Source: CAIWHR01 sp963843595
Lineage (GTDB): Bacteria > Pseudomonadota > Gammaproteobacteria > Burkholderiales > Casimicrobiaceae
Length of the DNA stretch: 64,000 nt
Assembly (NCBI GenBank): GCA_963843595.1
Contig: CAWJLG010000016.1
Span: 62,001-126,000, forward strand
Direction of reading: 5' to 3'
Notes under the pieces: generated by a model
Seen by the model: only the letters and a program-made list of their open reading frames with translations
What the model was told of the DNA's origin: nothing
The model's database searches: none
Position numbers and translations under genes: made by a program
Part shown: in pieces, positions 52,501 to 61,163 of the stretch
Numbering within the stretch: the stretch's first letter is position 1
Layout: each line of letters begins with the position of its first letter

Positions 52501-52993
52501 TCTCTTTTCGTTTTCCGAACAATGACTTAGCCAATGTGTTGCATAAAATTCTTCTTACAAAATAAACAAATACTTAGCGTCAAAATCGAAAGTAATACCA
52601 GAGGAATGAACGATTCATCGCCGACCAGATGAACGATCGTTCGATCCGATATCGAACCGGCGTAATTCCGGGCGCTTGTGCGCTGCAGCATCACCCCGCC
52701 GATGTCGCGTCCGGTTCCGCAGATTTGTGGCGGAGGAGTCGCGTCGGGCCCGCGCGGGCGGCCGTCGGGCAATACGCCCAAGGTTCATGCCAACGGAATG
52801 GCGCCGTCGCGGCAAGATCCGCGGTGCTTGCCTGCGTCAGGCGGTGGCATGGACGAAGCGGTGCGCGAACGAATGCGCAGGAAAAGGCGCGCGGGCGTTC
52901 GGGTAGAATCGCGCGGCCACCCCGCGCCAGCACGACCGAACGCCCACGGGTTCGCTCCGTTCCTTCTCGCTCCCGCCCTTCCCGAACCGCCGC
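52501..52993. other. Intergenic region between dcw promoter and OMP gene, with AT-rich block
   Basis: About 490 bases with no gene that I can support. The first 120 (52501-52620) are strikingly AT-rich for this genome (TTACAAAATAAACAAATAC and neighbours), the rest returns to normal GC. A possible -10 for the OMP gene, TAGAAT (52904-52909), lies 85 bases before its start without a good -35. A 54-84 residue minus-strand frame (ending 52527) with one hydrophobic segment exists but looks accidental. Confidence 0.5.
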
Positions 52994-53914
52994 ATGTCGC
53001 CACCTCTCCACGTCCGCATCGCCCGGCTCGCCGCCACTCTCCTTCTCGCCTGCCTGCACGTCGCCGCGCAGGCGCAGGGCGCCGCGCCCGGCACCCTCAG
53101 CGCATCGGCCGCGCTGACCGGATTCATCCAGTTCAACGCCAATCTCGACAACGGCGGCCGGTTGAACTGGGCCGGCGGCCTGGCCAGCGCCACGCTCGCG
53201 CGACAGCTGACGCCGGAGCTCGCGGCAGGACTCGTTCTGCGCTACGACTACCAGTCGTGGAACTTCAATGCGCCGGCAGGGTTCGACGGGGTCGCGCCGT
53301 GGACGAACCTCAACGCTCCGCTGGTTGCGCTCGATTTCCGCTACGCGTACCGGCCCGACCTGATCGTGACCGTCAGGCCGACCGTCGAGTGGGCGTACGA
53401 GAGCGGCGCGAACACGGGCGATGCGCTGACCTACGGCGCTGTCGCATCGGTCACGAAGGTGTTCTCATCGGATCTCGTGCTCGGATTCGGCGTCAGCGCA
53501 TTCCGGCGGATCGACAAGACGCAGGCACTGCCGTTCCTGATCGTCAACTGGAAGTTCGCCGACAACTGGCGGATCGCAAACCCGTTCCCCGCCGGCCCCA
53601 CCGGCGGCGCCGGGCTGGAGGTCGTCTACACGCCGAGCGAGCGCTGGGAGTTCGCCCAGGGGATCGCCTACCGCAGCTACCGCTTCCGGCTCAAGGAGGA
53701 CGGTCCCACGCCGGGCGGCGTCGGCGAGAACAGCTTCATCCCGCTGTTCGCACGTTTCTCGCGCACGTTCTCGAAGGACCTGCGGTTCGATCTCTGGGCC
53801 GCACTCGTCGACGGCGGCTCGCTGTCCGTCGATTACGCGAATGGCGGCGGAAGGTACCACGATGACTACAAGATCGCGCCCGGACTGGGCGCGACGCTCG
53901 CCTGGCGGTTCTGA
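52994..53914 (+). CDS. Outer-membrane beta-barrel protein (DUF6268-like), function unknown
   Basis: 306 residues with a Sec signal peptide (RLAATLLLACLHVAAQAQGA, cut about residue 28). The rest alternates polar and hydrophobic residues as in beta-strands, with aromatic girdles (YDYQSWNFNAPAGF, LDFRYAYRPDLIVTVRP, WEFAQGIAYRSYRFRLK) and ends in phenylalanine (GATLAWRF), the outer-membrane assembly signal. It resembles DUF6268-type barrels, but I am not certain of the family. It lies divergent from mraZ and upstream of a lipoprotein and tamA/tamB, which assemble outer-membrane proteins; a link is possible but not shown. Confidence 0.78.
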   Translation: MSPPLHVRIARLAATLLLACLHVAAQAQGAAPGTLSASAALTGFIQFNANLDNGGRLNWAGGLASATLARQLTPELAAGLVLRYDYQSWNFNAPAGFDGVAPWTNLNAPLVALDFRYAYRPDLIVTVRPTVEWAYESGANTGDALTYGAVASVTKVFSSDLVLGFGVSAFRRIDKTQALPFLIVNWKFADNWRIANPFPAGPTGGAGLEVVYTPSERWEFAQGIAYRSYRFRLKEDGPTPGGVGENSFIPLFARFSRTFSKDLRFDLWAALVDGGSLSVDYANGGGRYHDDYKIAPGLGATLAWRF

Positions 53915-54332
53915 CCGGCCGCGGCGCGCGGTGGCGATCGTCGCGACCGTGCTGGCCGCAATCCTCGCGGGCTGCGCGTCGCGCTATGACAGCCACGGGA
54001 TGACGCGCGTCGGCGTCGGACTGTGGGGCTTCGGTGATCCCCCGGTAAACTGGAACCTCGACTGGCCGCGACGCGAGGTGCCCGAGTTGCCGCCCACGAC
54101 GTATCCGGAGCTGCCGCCGCCGCGCGCGCCGCCTGCCGACCTGCCGGCGCGGCGGACTTCCGCACCGATCGACGATAATCGAGCCTGTGTTGACGGCCGC
54201 GACCTTACTCCGCCGAGCGATCCGTCGCCTGCTCTGCGGTGGCCGTCGTGCTGGCGCTGGCGCTCGCGACCACGGCAGCGCCCGGCGCTAGCCCCGCGAC
54301 GGTGCCGGCGCGGATCTCGTACCGCGTCGTGA
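53862..54332 (+). CDS. Small predicted lipoprotein, function unknown
   Basis: About 156 residues if started at ATG 53862, which overlaps the OMP gene by 53 bases; a GTG at 53931 (16 bases after the OMP stop) is the alternative. Lipoprotein signal: Arg-rich n-region (SDRPRRAVAIVATVLAAIL) and lipobox LAGC. The mature part GMTRVGVGLWGFGDPPVNWN then DWPRREVPELPPTTYPELPP is proline-rich, likely periplasmic. After about residue 105 the sequence overlaps the start of tamA and loses character, so the real C-terminus may differ. No domain recognised. Probably co-transcribed with the flanking genes. Confidence 0.6.
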   Translation: MTTRSRPDWARRSPGGSDRPRRAVAIVATVLAAILAGCASRYDSHGMTRVGVGLWGFGDPPVNWNLDWPRREVPELPPTTYPELPPPRAPPADLPARRTSAPIDDNRACVDGRDLTPPSDPSPALRWPSCWRWRSRPRQRPALAPRRCRRGSRTAS

Positions 54333-55996
54333 TCGACGCTCCGGCCGATCTGCGCGCGACGCTCGAGCAGGGCCTCGACCTCGTCCGCTGGCAGAGCTTC
54401 GCCGACATGACCGAGGACGTGCTCGAGCGCCTGATGCGCGAAGCCGTCGACCAGGTGAAACAGGCGGCGGCGACCGACGGTTATTTCTCGGCCGGGGTGG
54501 ACATCGCGATCGCGCCCGGCGCCGGGCCGGATGCGCCGCGGACCCTCACGGTCACCGTGCATCCCGGCGAGCCGACGCGCGTGACGAGCGTGCGCGTCCA
54601 CGTCACGGGCGCGGCCGCCACCGACGTGCCGGACGGCACGACCGCGATCGCGAAGGCGCAGAGCGAGTGGCGGCTTCCCGTCGGCGAGGTTTTCCGACAG
54701 GCGACGTGGGACGAAGCGAAGCGCAAGGCCATCGCCGCGATTGCCGCGAGCCCGTACGCGGCGGCAACGCTCGTCCGCAGCGAGGCGCGGATCGATCCCG
54801 ATGCGCACAGCGCCGAGCTCGACGTCGAGATCGCCAGCGGTGTGCCGTTCCGGGTCGGCCACCTGGATATCCAGGGGCTGCGCCGCTACGACGTCTCGCT
54901 CGTGCGCAACTTCAGCACGATCACCGTCGGCGAGCGCTATTCCGAGGCGCGGCTCGAGCAGTTCATCCGCCGCCTCAACGGGGTCGGCTATTTCTCGAGC
55001 GTCCAGGCGCGCATCGACGCCGATCCCGCGCACGCCGACGACGCTGCAATCGACATCCGCGTCATCGAGGCGCCGCCGAAGCGGCTCGAGGGCGGCCTCT
55101 TCTTCTCGACCGACACCAAAGTCCGCGCCAACATCCGCTACACCGACGTTGACGTCGACCGCCACGCGTCGCAACTCTACGTCGATGGCCGCGTCGACAG
55201 CAAGATCCAGAGCTTCGGCGTGCGCCTCGCCCGGCCGCCGACCGATCGTGGCTGGCTCGACAGCTACGGCGCCAAGGTCGAACGCACCGACATCTCGGGC
55301 CTCGTCACCCAGACGGCGACCCTCGGTGTGCGCCGGCGCTCGCTCGAGGAACACGACGTCGTCGCGTACGCGGCGACGTACTACGACGACCTGCAGGAGC
55401 CCGAAGGCGCGCCACGGCAGCACTCGTATGCGACGTTCCTCGAGTACGGGCGCACGTGGCGCGACGTCGACGACTTGCTGGCGCCGACGCGCGGCTTCGT
55501 GCTCGACGCGACGCTGGGTGGCGGCCCGCCGGGTGCGTCGACGAAGGCGTTCGGCCGCGGCGTCGTCAAGTTCGCCGCCTGGCATCCGGTGGGCCGCGTC
55601 GATGCGCTGGAATTCCGTGCCGAAGCGGGCGCCGTTCTGGCGAACTCGCGCGACGGCATTCCGTCGGCGCTGTTGTTCCGCACCGGCGGCGACACGACGG
55701 TGCGCGGCTACGCGTTCGAGAGTCTGGGCGTCCAGCAAGGCGACGCGACGGTGGGCGGCCGCTACTACGCGCTCGCCAGCATCGAGGCGACCCACTATTT
55801 CACGCCGGTCTGGGGCCTCGCGGCGTTCGTCGACGCCGGCAACGCCAACGACGACCTTGCCTCGTTCCGGCCGGCGTACGGCTACGGCGCCGGGCTCCGC
55901 GTGAAGAGCCCGATCGGCCCCGTGCGCGTCGACATCGCCTACGGCCAGCAAACGGCGCAGGTGCGCCTGCACATGTCGGTGGGCCTGTCCTTCTGA
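54239..55996 (+). CDS. tamA: Autotransporter assembly factor TamA (Omp85 family)
   Basis: Outer-membrane Omp85 protein that with TamB forms the translocation and assembly module. 585 residues: three POTRA domains (about 25-270; VRVHVTGAAATDVPDGTTAI, FRVGHLDIQGLRRYDVSLVR) and a 16-strand barrel with GGDTTVRGYAFESLGVQ near residue 485 (the RGY/F lid-lock motif) and a C-terminal RLHMSVGLSF. GTG at 54239 gives AVVLALALATTAAPGASP with no charged n-region; the expected basic n-region (LTAATLLRRAIRRLLC, from GTG 54187) lies one base out of frame, so a +1 insertion near 54237 is suspected. tamB follows after 15 bases. Confidence 0.92.
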   Translation: MAVVLALALATTAAPGASPATVPARISYRVVIDAPADLRATLEQGLDLVRWQSFADMTEDVLERLMREAVDQVKQAAATDGYFSAGVDIAIAPGAGPDAPRTLTVTVHPGEPTRVTSVRVHVTGAAATDVPDGTTAIAKAQSEWRLPVGEVFRQATWDEAKRKAIAAIAASPYAAATLVRSEARIDPDAHSAELDVEIASGVPFRVGHLDIQGLRRYDVSLVRNFSTITVGERYSEARLEQFIRRLNGVGYFSSVQARIDADPAHADDAAIDIRVIEAPPKRLEGGLFFSTDTKVRANIRYTDVDVDRHASQLYVDGRVDSKIQSFGVRLARPPTDRGWLDSYGAKVERTDISGLVTQTATLGVRRRSLEEHDVVAYAATYYDDLQEPEGAPRQHSYATFLEYGRTWRDVDDLLAPTRGFVLDATLGGGPPGASTKAFGRGVVKFAAWHPVGRVDALEFRAEAGAVLANSRDGIPSALLFRTGGDTTVRGYAFESLGVQQGDATVGGRYYALASIEATHYFTPVWGLAAFVDAGNANDDLASFRPAYGYGAGLRVKSPIGPVRVDIAYGQQTAQVRLHMSVGLSF

Positions 55997-56011
55997 TTCC
56001 GGCACGAGCCG

Positions 56012-59000
56012 ATGCGAATTTCGCCCGCCCCGCCCACCGACGGCCGTACCGAGCGCCCGCTGCGCCGACGTCGCGCGTGGCGCGCGTTCGTCACGCTTCT
56101 GGCCGCTGGCGCGCTCGTCGTCGCGCTGCTCGCGGCGGTCGGCATCGCGTGGCTCGGCAGCGGATCGGCCCTCGAATTCGCGGTCGCGGAGTTGCAGCGC
56201 CGCGCCGGCGGGCAACTCGTCATCGAGGGTGCATCCGGCACGCTGACGTCAACGGTTTCCGCGCGGCGGATCAGCTACCGCACGGCCAACGTGTCGCTCG
56301 TTGCCGAGGAGGTCGCCGTCACGTGGTCGCCCGCGGCGCTGTGGTCGAGCCGCATCGCGATCGACGGCCTCGGGGCGCAGCGCGTGCGGATCGAGCTCGC
56401 ACCAACCAGCGCCGTCAGCGGCCTGCCGGCGTCGCTCGCGCTCCCGCTCGAGATCACGGTCGCGCACGCCGGGATCGCGCGGCTGGAAATCGACGACGGC
56501 CGGACAACGCGCGTGCTCAGCGGGATCGCGTTCGCCTACGCCGGGGGGCCGGTCGCGCACGCGCTGTCGGACATCGTGCTCGCCGCCGACGCCGGCCGGC
56601 TCAGCGGTTCGGTCGTCATCGCGGCGACGCCGCCGTTCGGCGCGCGCGGCGGCTTCGCACTCGCCGGTGCCGGACCGCTCGCGCGCGCGACCGCCAATGT
56701 CACCGTCGGGGGGAGCCTCGACACGCTCGACGTGAAGGCCGCGCTGCGCTTCGGCGAGGCGACGGGGGCCGCCGCCGCGACGATCGCGCCGCTGGGGGCT
56801 GCGCCGGTGCGCTCGATCACCTTCAACGCGCGCGGCGTCGACCTCGCCGCCGTCGATGCCGCGTGGCCGCGCACCGCGATCGACGCCGTCCTCGACGCTG
56901 CGACAGACGGCGCGGGCCCGCTTGCCGGGCGCATCACCGCGACCAATGCCCTGCCGGGCCCGATTGCCGTGGCACGCCTTCCGGTCGTTGCGCTGAGCGG
57001 GCGCATCGTCGTCGGCGGCGATGCCATCGAGCTCGCCGAGCTCGACGTCGACTTGGGTGCCGGCGGACGCGCCACCGGCGGCGGCCGCATCGCGCTGGGG
57101 ACGAAACCGATGAGCGATTGGCGGCTCGACCTCCGTGACATCGACCTGCGCCATCTCCACGCCCCCCTCGCCTCGACGAAACTGTCGGGCACGCTCCGCG
57201 CCGTCGTCACCGGGAGCGAGCAGCGCTACGAGGGCGAGGTCGCCGAGCGCGCGATGTCGCTCGCGTTCGCGGCGACGGTCGTCGGCGATGCGGTCGAGGT
57301 GAGGCATTTCCGGGCCCGCGCGGCAGGCGGGGAACTCGCCGGCACCGCCTCGTACCGTGGCTCGGAGCGCCAGCCATTCGCCGTGCAGGCGAGCGCGACC
57401 CGGCTCGATCCGTCGCGCTTCGGCGCGTTTCCTTCGGCCTCGCTGGACGGCAGCATCACGGTCGGCGGCACGCTGGCGGCGGCGTGGGCGGCCAACGTCG
57501 CGGTCACGCTCGCGCCGACGGCGCGGCTGTTGGGAAAGTCGCTGTCGGGCTCGGCGCGCGCCGCGGTCGATGCGCGCTCGATCCGCGACGCCAGCGTCGA
57601 CGTGACGCTCGCCACGGCGAGACTCACCGCCCACGGGAGCTTCGGCGGCGTCGGCGACCGGCTCGACTTCACACTCGATGCGCCGGCGCTGGGCGACTTG
57701 GCGCCGCTCGCCGGTGCCCGCGCACCAAGCCGGCTCGCCGGACGTCTGCGTGCCACCGGTCATGTCGACGGCACGCTGGCCGCGCCGGGATTTGGCGTCG
57801 AGGCACACGGCGAAGCGCTGCAGATCGGCTCCCTCGCGCTCGACCGTTTCGACGTTCGCGGCGCGCTCGAGGCCGGGACCGCCGCCGCACGCGACCGGTC
57901 GATATCCGCGGATGCGACGGCGTCGCACTTGACGACACCGGCCGGCGCGTATGCGACGGCGGCCGTGCGCGTCGACGGGACGTTCGCCCACCATACGGCG
58001 ACACTGAAGCTCGCCGGCCAGGGTCTCGACGCCGAAGCGAAACTCGACGGCGGCGCGACCAGCGATGCCGCGGGGAGCGTGTGGAGCGGCACGCTGGTCG
58101 CGCTCGAGAACCGCGGCGCCTATCCGCTCACGCTGAGCGCACCGGCGCGTGTCCAATTCGCCGTCGGCCGCGCCCGCCTCGACGATGCCCGCATTGCGAT
58201 CGCCGACGGCTCGTTCCGCATCGACACGCTCGACTGGAACGACGGCCAACTGACCACGCGCGGCGGATTCGGCGGCGTGCCGCTCGCCGCGCTGGCGCGC
58301 CTGTCCGGCACGACGCTCCCGTTACGCTCGACGCTCGTCCTCGGCGGCGCATGGAACGTTGCCGCAACGCCCCGACTCAACGGCACCATCGACGTCCACC
58401 GCGAGCGCGGCGATCTTTACGCCGGCACCGCGGGCTCGCTGGAGACCGGCGAGATCGCGTTCGGCCTCGCGGCGGCGGACCTCACCGCGGCACTCGTCGA
58501 TGACGCCGTCGACGCCCGGCTTACCGTCGACGCGGCCGGGCTCGGCAGCGCGCGCGCGACGCTCGCGTTGGGGCGTGACCCGGGCGCCGAGCCCGGACGC
58601 ATCGCCGCCACCGCACCGCTCTCGGCGACGCTGAAAGCCGAGATCGCGTCGCTGGCGCCGCTGCAGCCGCTGCTCGGTACCGGTGCGCTCGTCGACGGGC
58701 ACGTGACGCTGGATCTCGCGGCGGCCGGCACGCGCGAGCGGGCACCGCTGACCGGCACGCTCGCCGCCGACCACCTCCGGCTCGATGCGCCGCAATACGG
58801 GCTGTACTGGTCGGACGGACGCATCGTCGCGCGCTTCGCCGACGAAGCGGTGACGGTCGACGAGTTCTCGTTCGCCGCGGGCGACGGTCGCTTCGTGGCG
58901 TCGGGGACGCTGCCCGCGCTGCGCGGCGTCGCGACCGACGGCGTCCGCGCGCTGGAAAGCGGCACCCGGATCGCGTGGCGCGCCGACCGCTTCCGCGCCA

Positions 59001-59944
59001 CCAACCGTCCGGACATGCGCTTCGTCGTCAGCGGCGCGGGCACGCTCAATGTCGCGAAGGGACGGCTCGCGCTCGACGGGTCGCTGAAGGTCGACTCCGG
59101 CCAGTATGAATTCGTCGAAGCCAGCGGCATGACCCTGTCCGACGACGTGTTCGTCAAGGGCCGTCCGCGTGTCGCCGAGCCGCAGCGCTTCGGACGCGTG
59201 CCGCTCGCCGTCGACCTCGATCTCGACCTGGGCAACGCGCTGAGGGTGAGCGGCAAGGGCCTCGTCACCGGACTCGCGGGCCGCGTCCGACTGAGCGCCG
59301 CGACCGGCGGCGCGCTGACCGCAAAGGGCACGATCCGCGCAGTCAACGGCACCTATGACGCGTTCGGCCAGCGTCTCGCGATCGACCGCGGGGTCCTGAT
59401 CTTCGACGGACCGATCGACAACCCGGCGCTCGACGTCGTCGCCTTGCGCAAGAACCTCGCCGTCGAAGCCGGTGTCGAGGTCACCGGGACGGTGCAGGTC
59501 CCGCGCGTGCGACTCGTGTCCGAGCCGCCAGTGCCGGACAGCGAGAAGCTGTCGTGGCTGGTGCTGGGGCAGGGCCTCGACCGCACGTCCGGCGCCGACG
59601 CCGCCGCGTTGCAGGCAGCCGCCGCCACGCTGTTCGGCGAAGGGCAGGCACCGATCGGCACGCGGCTCGCACGATCGATCGGCCTGGACGAAATTGGGGT
59701 GCGCAGCGCAGCGACGACAGGTGCTTCGAGCGGCGCGACATCCCCTTCCGGCGGCGTCGGCGGGCAGGTCGTCGCCGTGGGCAAGCGGCTGTCCGACAAG
59801 CTCTACCTCGTCTACGAGCAGGGTCTGACGGTCGCCAACAACGCGCTGAAGATCGAGTACTCGCTGTCGCGCAACTGGACGGTGCGCGGCGAGGCCGGCG
59901 TGGTCAGCGGCTTCGGGATCTACTACCAGCGTTCGTTCGAGTAG
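56012..59944 (+). CDS. tamB: Translocation and assembly module protein TamB
   Basis: Periplasm-spanning AsmA-like protein (1310 residues) anchored by one N-terminal helix (AFVTLLAAGALVVALLAAVG, about 28-47). The middle is a long beta-taco/groove of repeating amphipathic strands, thought to carry phospholipids or barrel precursors between membranes. The conserved TamB C-terminal domain (about 960-1310) is present: GRPRVAEPQRFGRVPLAVDL, GTIRAVNGTYDAFGQRLAID with GVLIFDGPIDNP, SWLVLGQGLD and SDKLYLVYEQGLTVANNALK, ending GFGIYYQRSFE. It is the partner of the adjacent tamA. Convergent with cbbR; 49 bases separate the stops. Confidence 0.94.
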   Translation: MRISPAPPTDGRTERPLRRRRAWRAFVTLLAAGALVVALLAAVGIAWLGSGSALEFAVAELQRRAGGQLVIEGASGTLTSTVSARRISYRTANVSLVAEEVAVTWSPAALWSSRIAIDGLGAQRVRIELAPTSAVSGLPASLALPLEITVAHAGIARLEIDDGRTTRVLSGIAFAYAGGPVAHALSDIVLAADAGRLSGSVVIAATPPFGARGGFALAGAGPLARATANVTVGGSLDTLDVKAALRFGEATGAAAATIAPLGAAPVRSITFNARGVDLAAVDAAWPRTAIDAVLDAATDGAGPLAGRITATNALPGPIAVARLPVVALSGRIVVGGDAIELAELDVDLGAGGRATGGGRIALGTKPMSDWRLDLRDIDLRHLHAPLASTKLSGTLRAVVTGSEQRYEGEVAERAMSLAFAATVVGDAVEVRHFRARAAGGELAGTASYRGSERQPFAVQASATRLDPSRFGAFPSASLDGSITVGGTLAAAWAANVAVTLAPTARLLGKSLSGSARAAVDARSIRDASVDVTLATARLTAHGSFGGVGDRLDFTLDAPALGDLAPLAGARAPSRLAGRLRATGHVDGTLAAPGFGVEAHGEALQIGSLALDRFDVRGALEAGTAAARDRSISADATASHLTTPAGAYATAAVRVDGTFAHHTATLKLAGQGLDAEAKLDGGATSDAAGSVWSGTLVALENRGAYPLTLSAPARVQFAVGRARLDDARIAIADGSFRIDTLDWNDGQLTTRGGFGGVPLAALARLSGTTLPLRSTLVLGGAWNVAATPRLNGTIDVHRERGDLYAGTAGSLETGEIAFGLAAADLTAALVDDAVDARLTVDAAGLGSARATLALGRDPGAEPGRIAATAPLSATLKAEIASLAPLQPLLGTGALVDGHVTLDLAAAGTRERAPLTGTLAADHLRLDAPQYGLYWSDGRIVARFADEAVTVDEFSFAAGDGRFVASGTLPALRGVATDGVRALESGTRIAWRADRFRATNRPDMRFVVSGAGTLNVAKGRLALDGSLKVDSGQYEFVEASGMTLSDDVFVKGRPRVAEPQRFGRVPLAVDLDLDLGNALRVSGKGLVTGLAGRVRLSAATGGALTAKGTIRAVNGTYDAFGQRLAIDRGVLIFDGPIDNPALDVVALRKNLAVEAGVEVTGTVQVPRVRLVSEPPVPDSEKLSWLVLGQGLDRTSGADAAALQAAAATLFGEGQAPIGTRLARSIGLDEIGVRSAATTGASSGATSPSGGVGGQVVAVGKRLSDKLYLVYEQGLTVANNALKIEYSLSRNWTVRGEAGVVSGFGIYYQRSFE

Positions 59945-59993
59945 CGCCTGCATCGTGCATGAGCGTGCCGCGCGCCTTCCGGGCGCAACGACG

Positions 59994-61001
59994 TCAGTCC
60001 GCGCGTCGGTTGGATTTGCGCGGTGCGAGCGCGTGTTTCGGCAGTCGCCGCTTGGAGGTCGGCGATGGCGGCGCCGAGTTCGGCAACGGCGGATGCATCT
60101 CCGCCAGCAGCCCGGGCGCGGCCTCGACCACGAACTCGACGAAGGCCGCGGTCGCGGGCGTGACGAACCGCCCCGCACGCTGGACGACGTACCAGCGGCG
60201 CATCAGCGGCAGCCCGGCGACGTCGAGCTCGACCAACCGTCCCGTCTGCAGCTCGAGGCCGATGGTGTGGCGCGAGATCAGCGCGAGTCCCATCCCCGCC
60301 ATCACTGCCTGCTTGATCGTCTCGTTGCTGTTCATCACGCTGTCGATCTTTGGCACGAAACGGCGCTCCGCGAAGAAGCGCTCCATCGACGAACGCGTCC
60401 CCGAGCCCTGCTCGCGGACGAGGAAGCGTTCCACTGCGAGCGTGTCCAGCGGAATGCGCCGCGCGTGCGCGAGCGGATGCGCGGGCGGCGCGATCACCAC
60501 CAGCGGATGGTCGGCGAACGGCACTGCCTTTGTCTCGAACCGCTGCGGCGGCGTGCCCATGATCGCGAAATCGATCTCGTTGCGCTCCAGTTCGCGGACG
60601 ATGATCTCGCGGTTGTTGACCGACAGCGTGACGCGGACCCCCGGGTAGCGTTGCTGGAAACGGGCGATCAACGCCGGGGCGAAGTACTTGGCGGTACTCA
60701 CCACACCGACGCTGATGCGTCCACCGCGCAGTCCCTTGAGCGCCGAAATGGCGGCGTCCGCGTCGCGCAGCGCATCGAGGATCTGCTGCGCGTACCGCGT
60801 GAGGTGCTCGCCGGCTTCGGTGAGGACGACCTTGCGTCCACGGCGCTCGAAGAGCTCGAGGCCCACCAGCTCCTCGAGCTGCTTGATCTGCAGCGAGACC
60901 GCGGCCTGCGTCAGATGCAGCTGCTCCGACGTGCGGACGAAGCTCAGGTGCGCGGCCGCCACCGCGAAGATCTGCAACTGCCGGATTGTGACGCCACGCA
61001 T
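59994..61001 (-). CDS. cbbR: LysR-type regulator CbbR of the Calvin-cycle operon
   Basis: 335-residue LTTR. Winged helix-turn-helix at residues about 4-62 (IRQLQIFAVAAAHLSFVRTS, LTQAAVSLQIKQLEELVGLE); effector domain about 92-300 (VGVVSTAKYFAPALIARFQQ, IDFAIMGTPPQRFETKAVPF, REQGSGTRSSMERFFAERR, ALISRHTIGLELQTGRLVEL). The VGVVSTAKYFAP segment is typical of CbbR. The gene is divergent from cbbL with 162 bases between, the standard arrangement, and LTTR palindromes are in the gap. Metabolites such as RuBP or phosphoenolpyruvate modulate CbbR in other species; here unknown. Positively charged C-terminal tail is variable. Confidence 0.93.
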   Translation of the reverse strand: MRGVTIRQLQIFAVAAAHLSFVRTSEQLHLTQAAVSLQIKQLEELVGLELFERRGRKVVLTEAGEHLTRYAQQILDALRDADAAISALKGLRGGRISVGVVSTAKYFAPALIARFQQRYPGVRVTLSVNNREIIVRELERNEIDFAIMGTPPQRFETKAVPFADHPLVVIAPPAHPLAHARRIPLDTLAVERFLVREQGSGTRSSMERFFAERRFVPKIDSVMNSNETIKQAVMAGMGLALISRHTIGLELQTGRLVELDVAGLPLMRRWYVVQRAGRFVTPATAAFVEFVVEAAPGLLAEMHPPLPNSAPPSPTSKRRLPKHALAPRKSNRRAD

Positions 61002-61050
61002 GCCGTCCCCCGCTGCGGCCCGCCGTCGCCCACTGGGCGCAATCGCCGCA

Positions 61051-61092
61051 TTACTTAAGTAATTGCTTAAGTAAAAAGTTAAAACAATTAAC
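61051..61092. promoter_or_regulatory. CbbR operators between cbbR and cbbL
   Basis: Adjacent 12-base elements TTACTTAAGTAA (61051-61062, perfect palindrome) and TTGCTTAAGTAA (61063-61074, two mismatches), followed by GTTAA-N5-TTAAC (61078-61092). These AT-rich dyads contain T-N11-A patterns expected for LysR regulators. They lie 70-110 bases before the cbbL start. The usual -35/-10 after them is weak (TTGTCA at 61099-61104), as in activator-dependent promoters. Confidence 0.82.
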
Positions 61093-61163
61093 TTCTACTT
61101 GTCAATCACCAGGACTAGCATCTGTTCCAGGCACTACCCGCCGCTTCCACCGAGGGAATCCCG

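Noticed and set aside
52527..52781. 54-84 residue minus-strand frame with a hydrophobic segment, upstream of mraZ
   Set aside because: It lies in and beside the AT-rich block, has no convincing ribosome site, and its hydrophobic stretch is what AT-rich codons give by chance.
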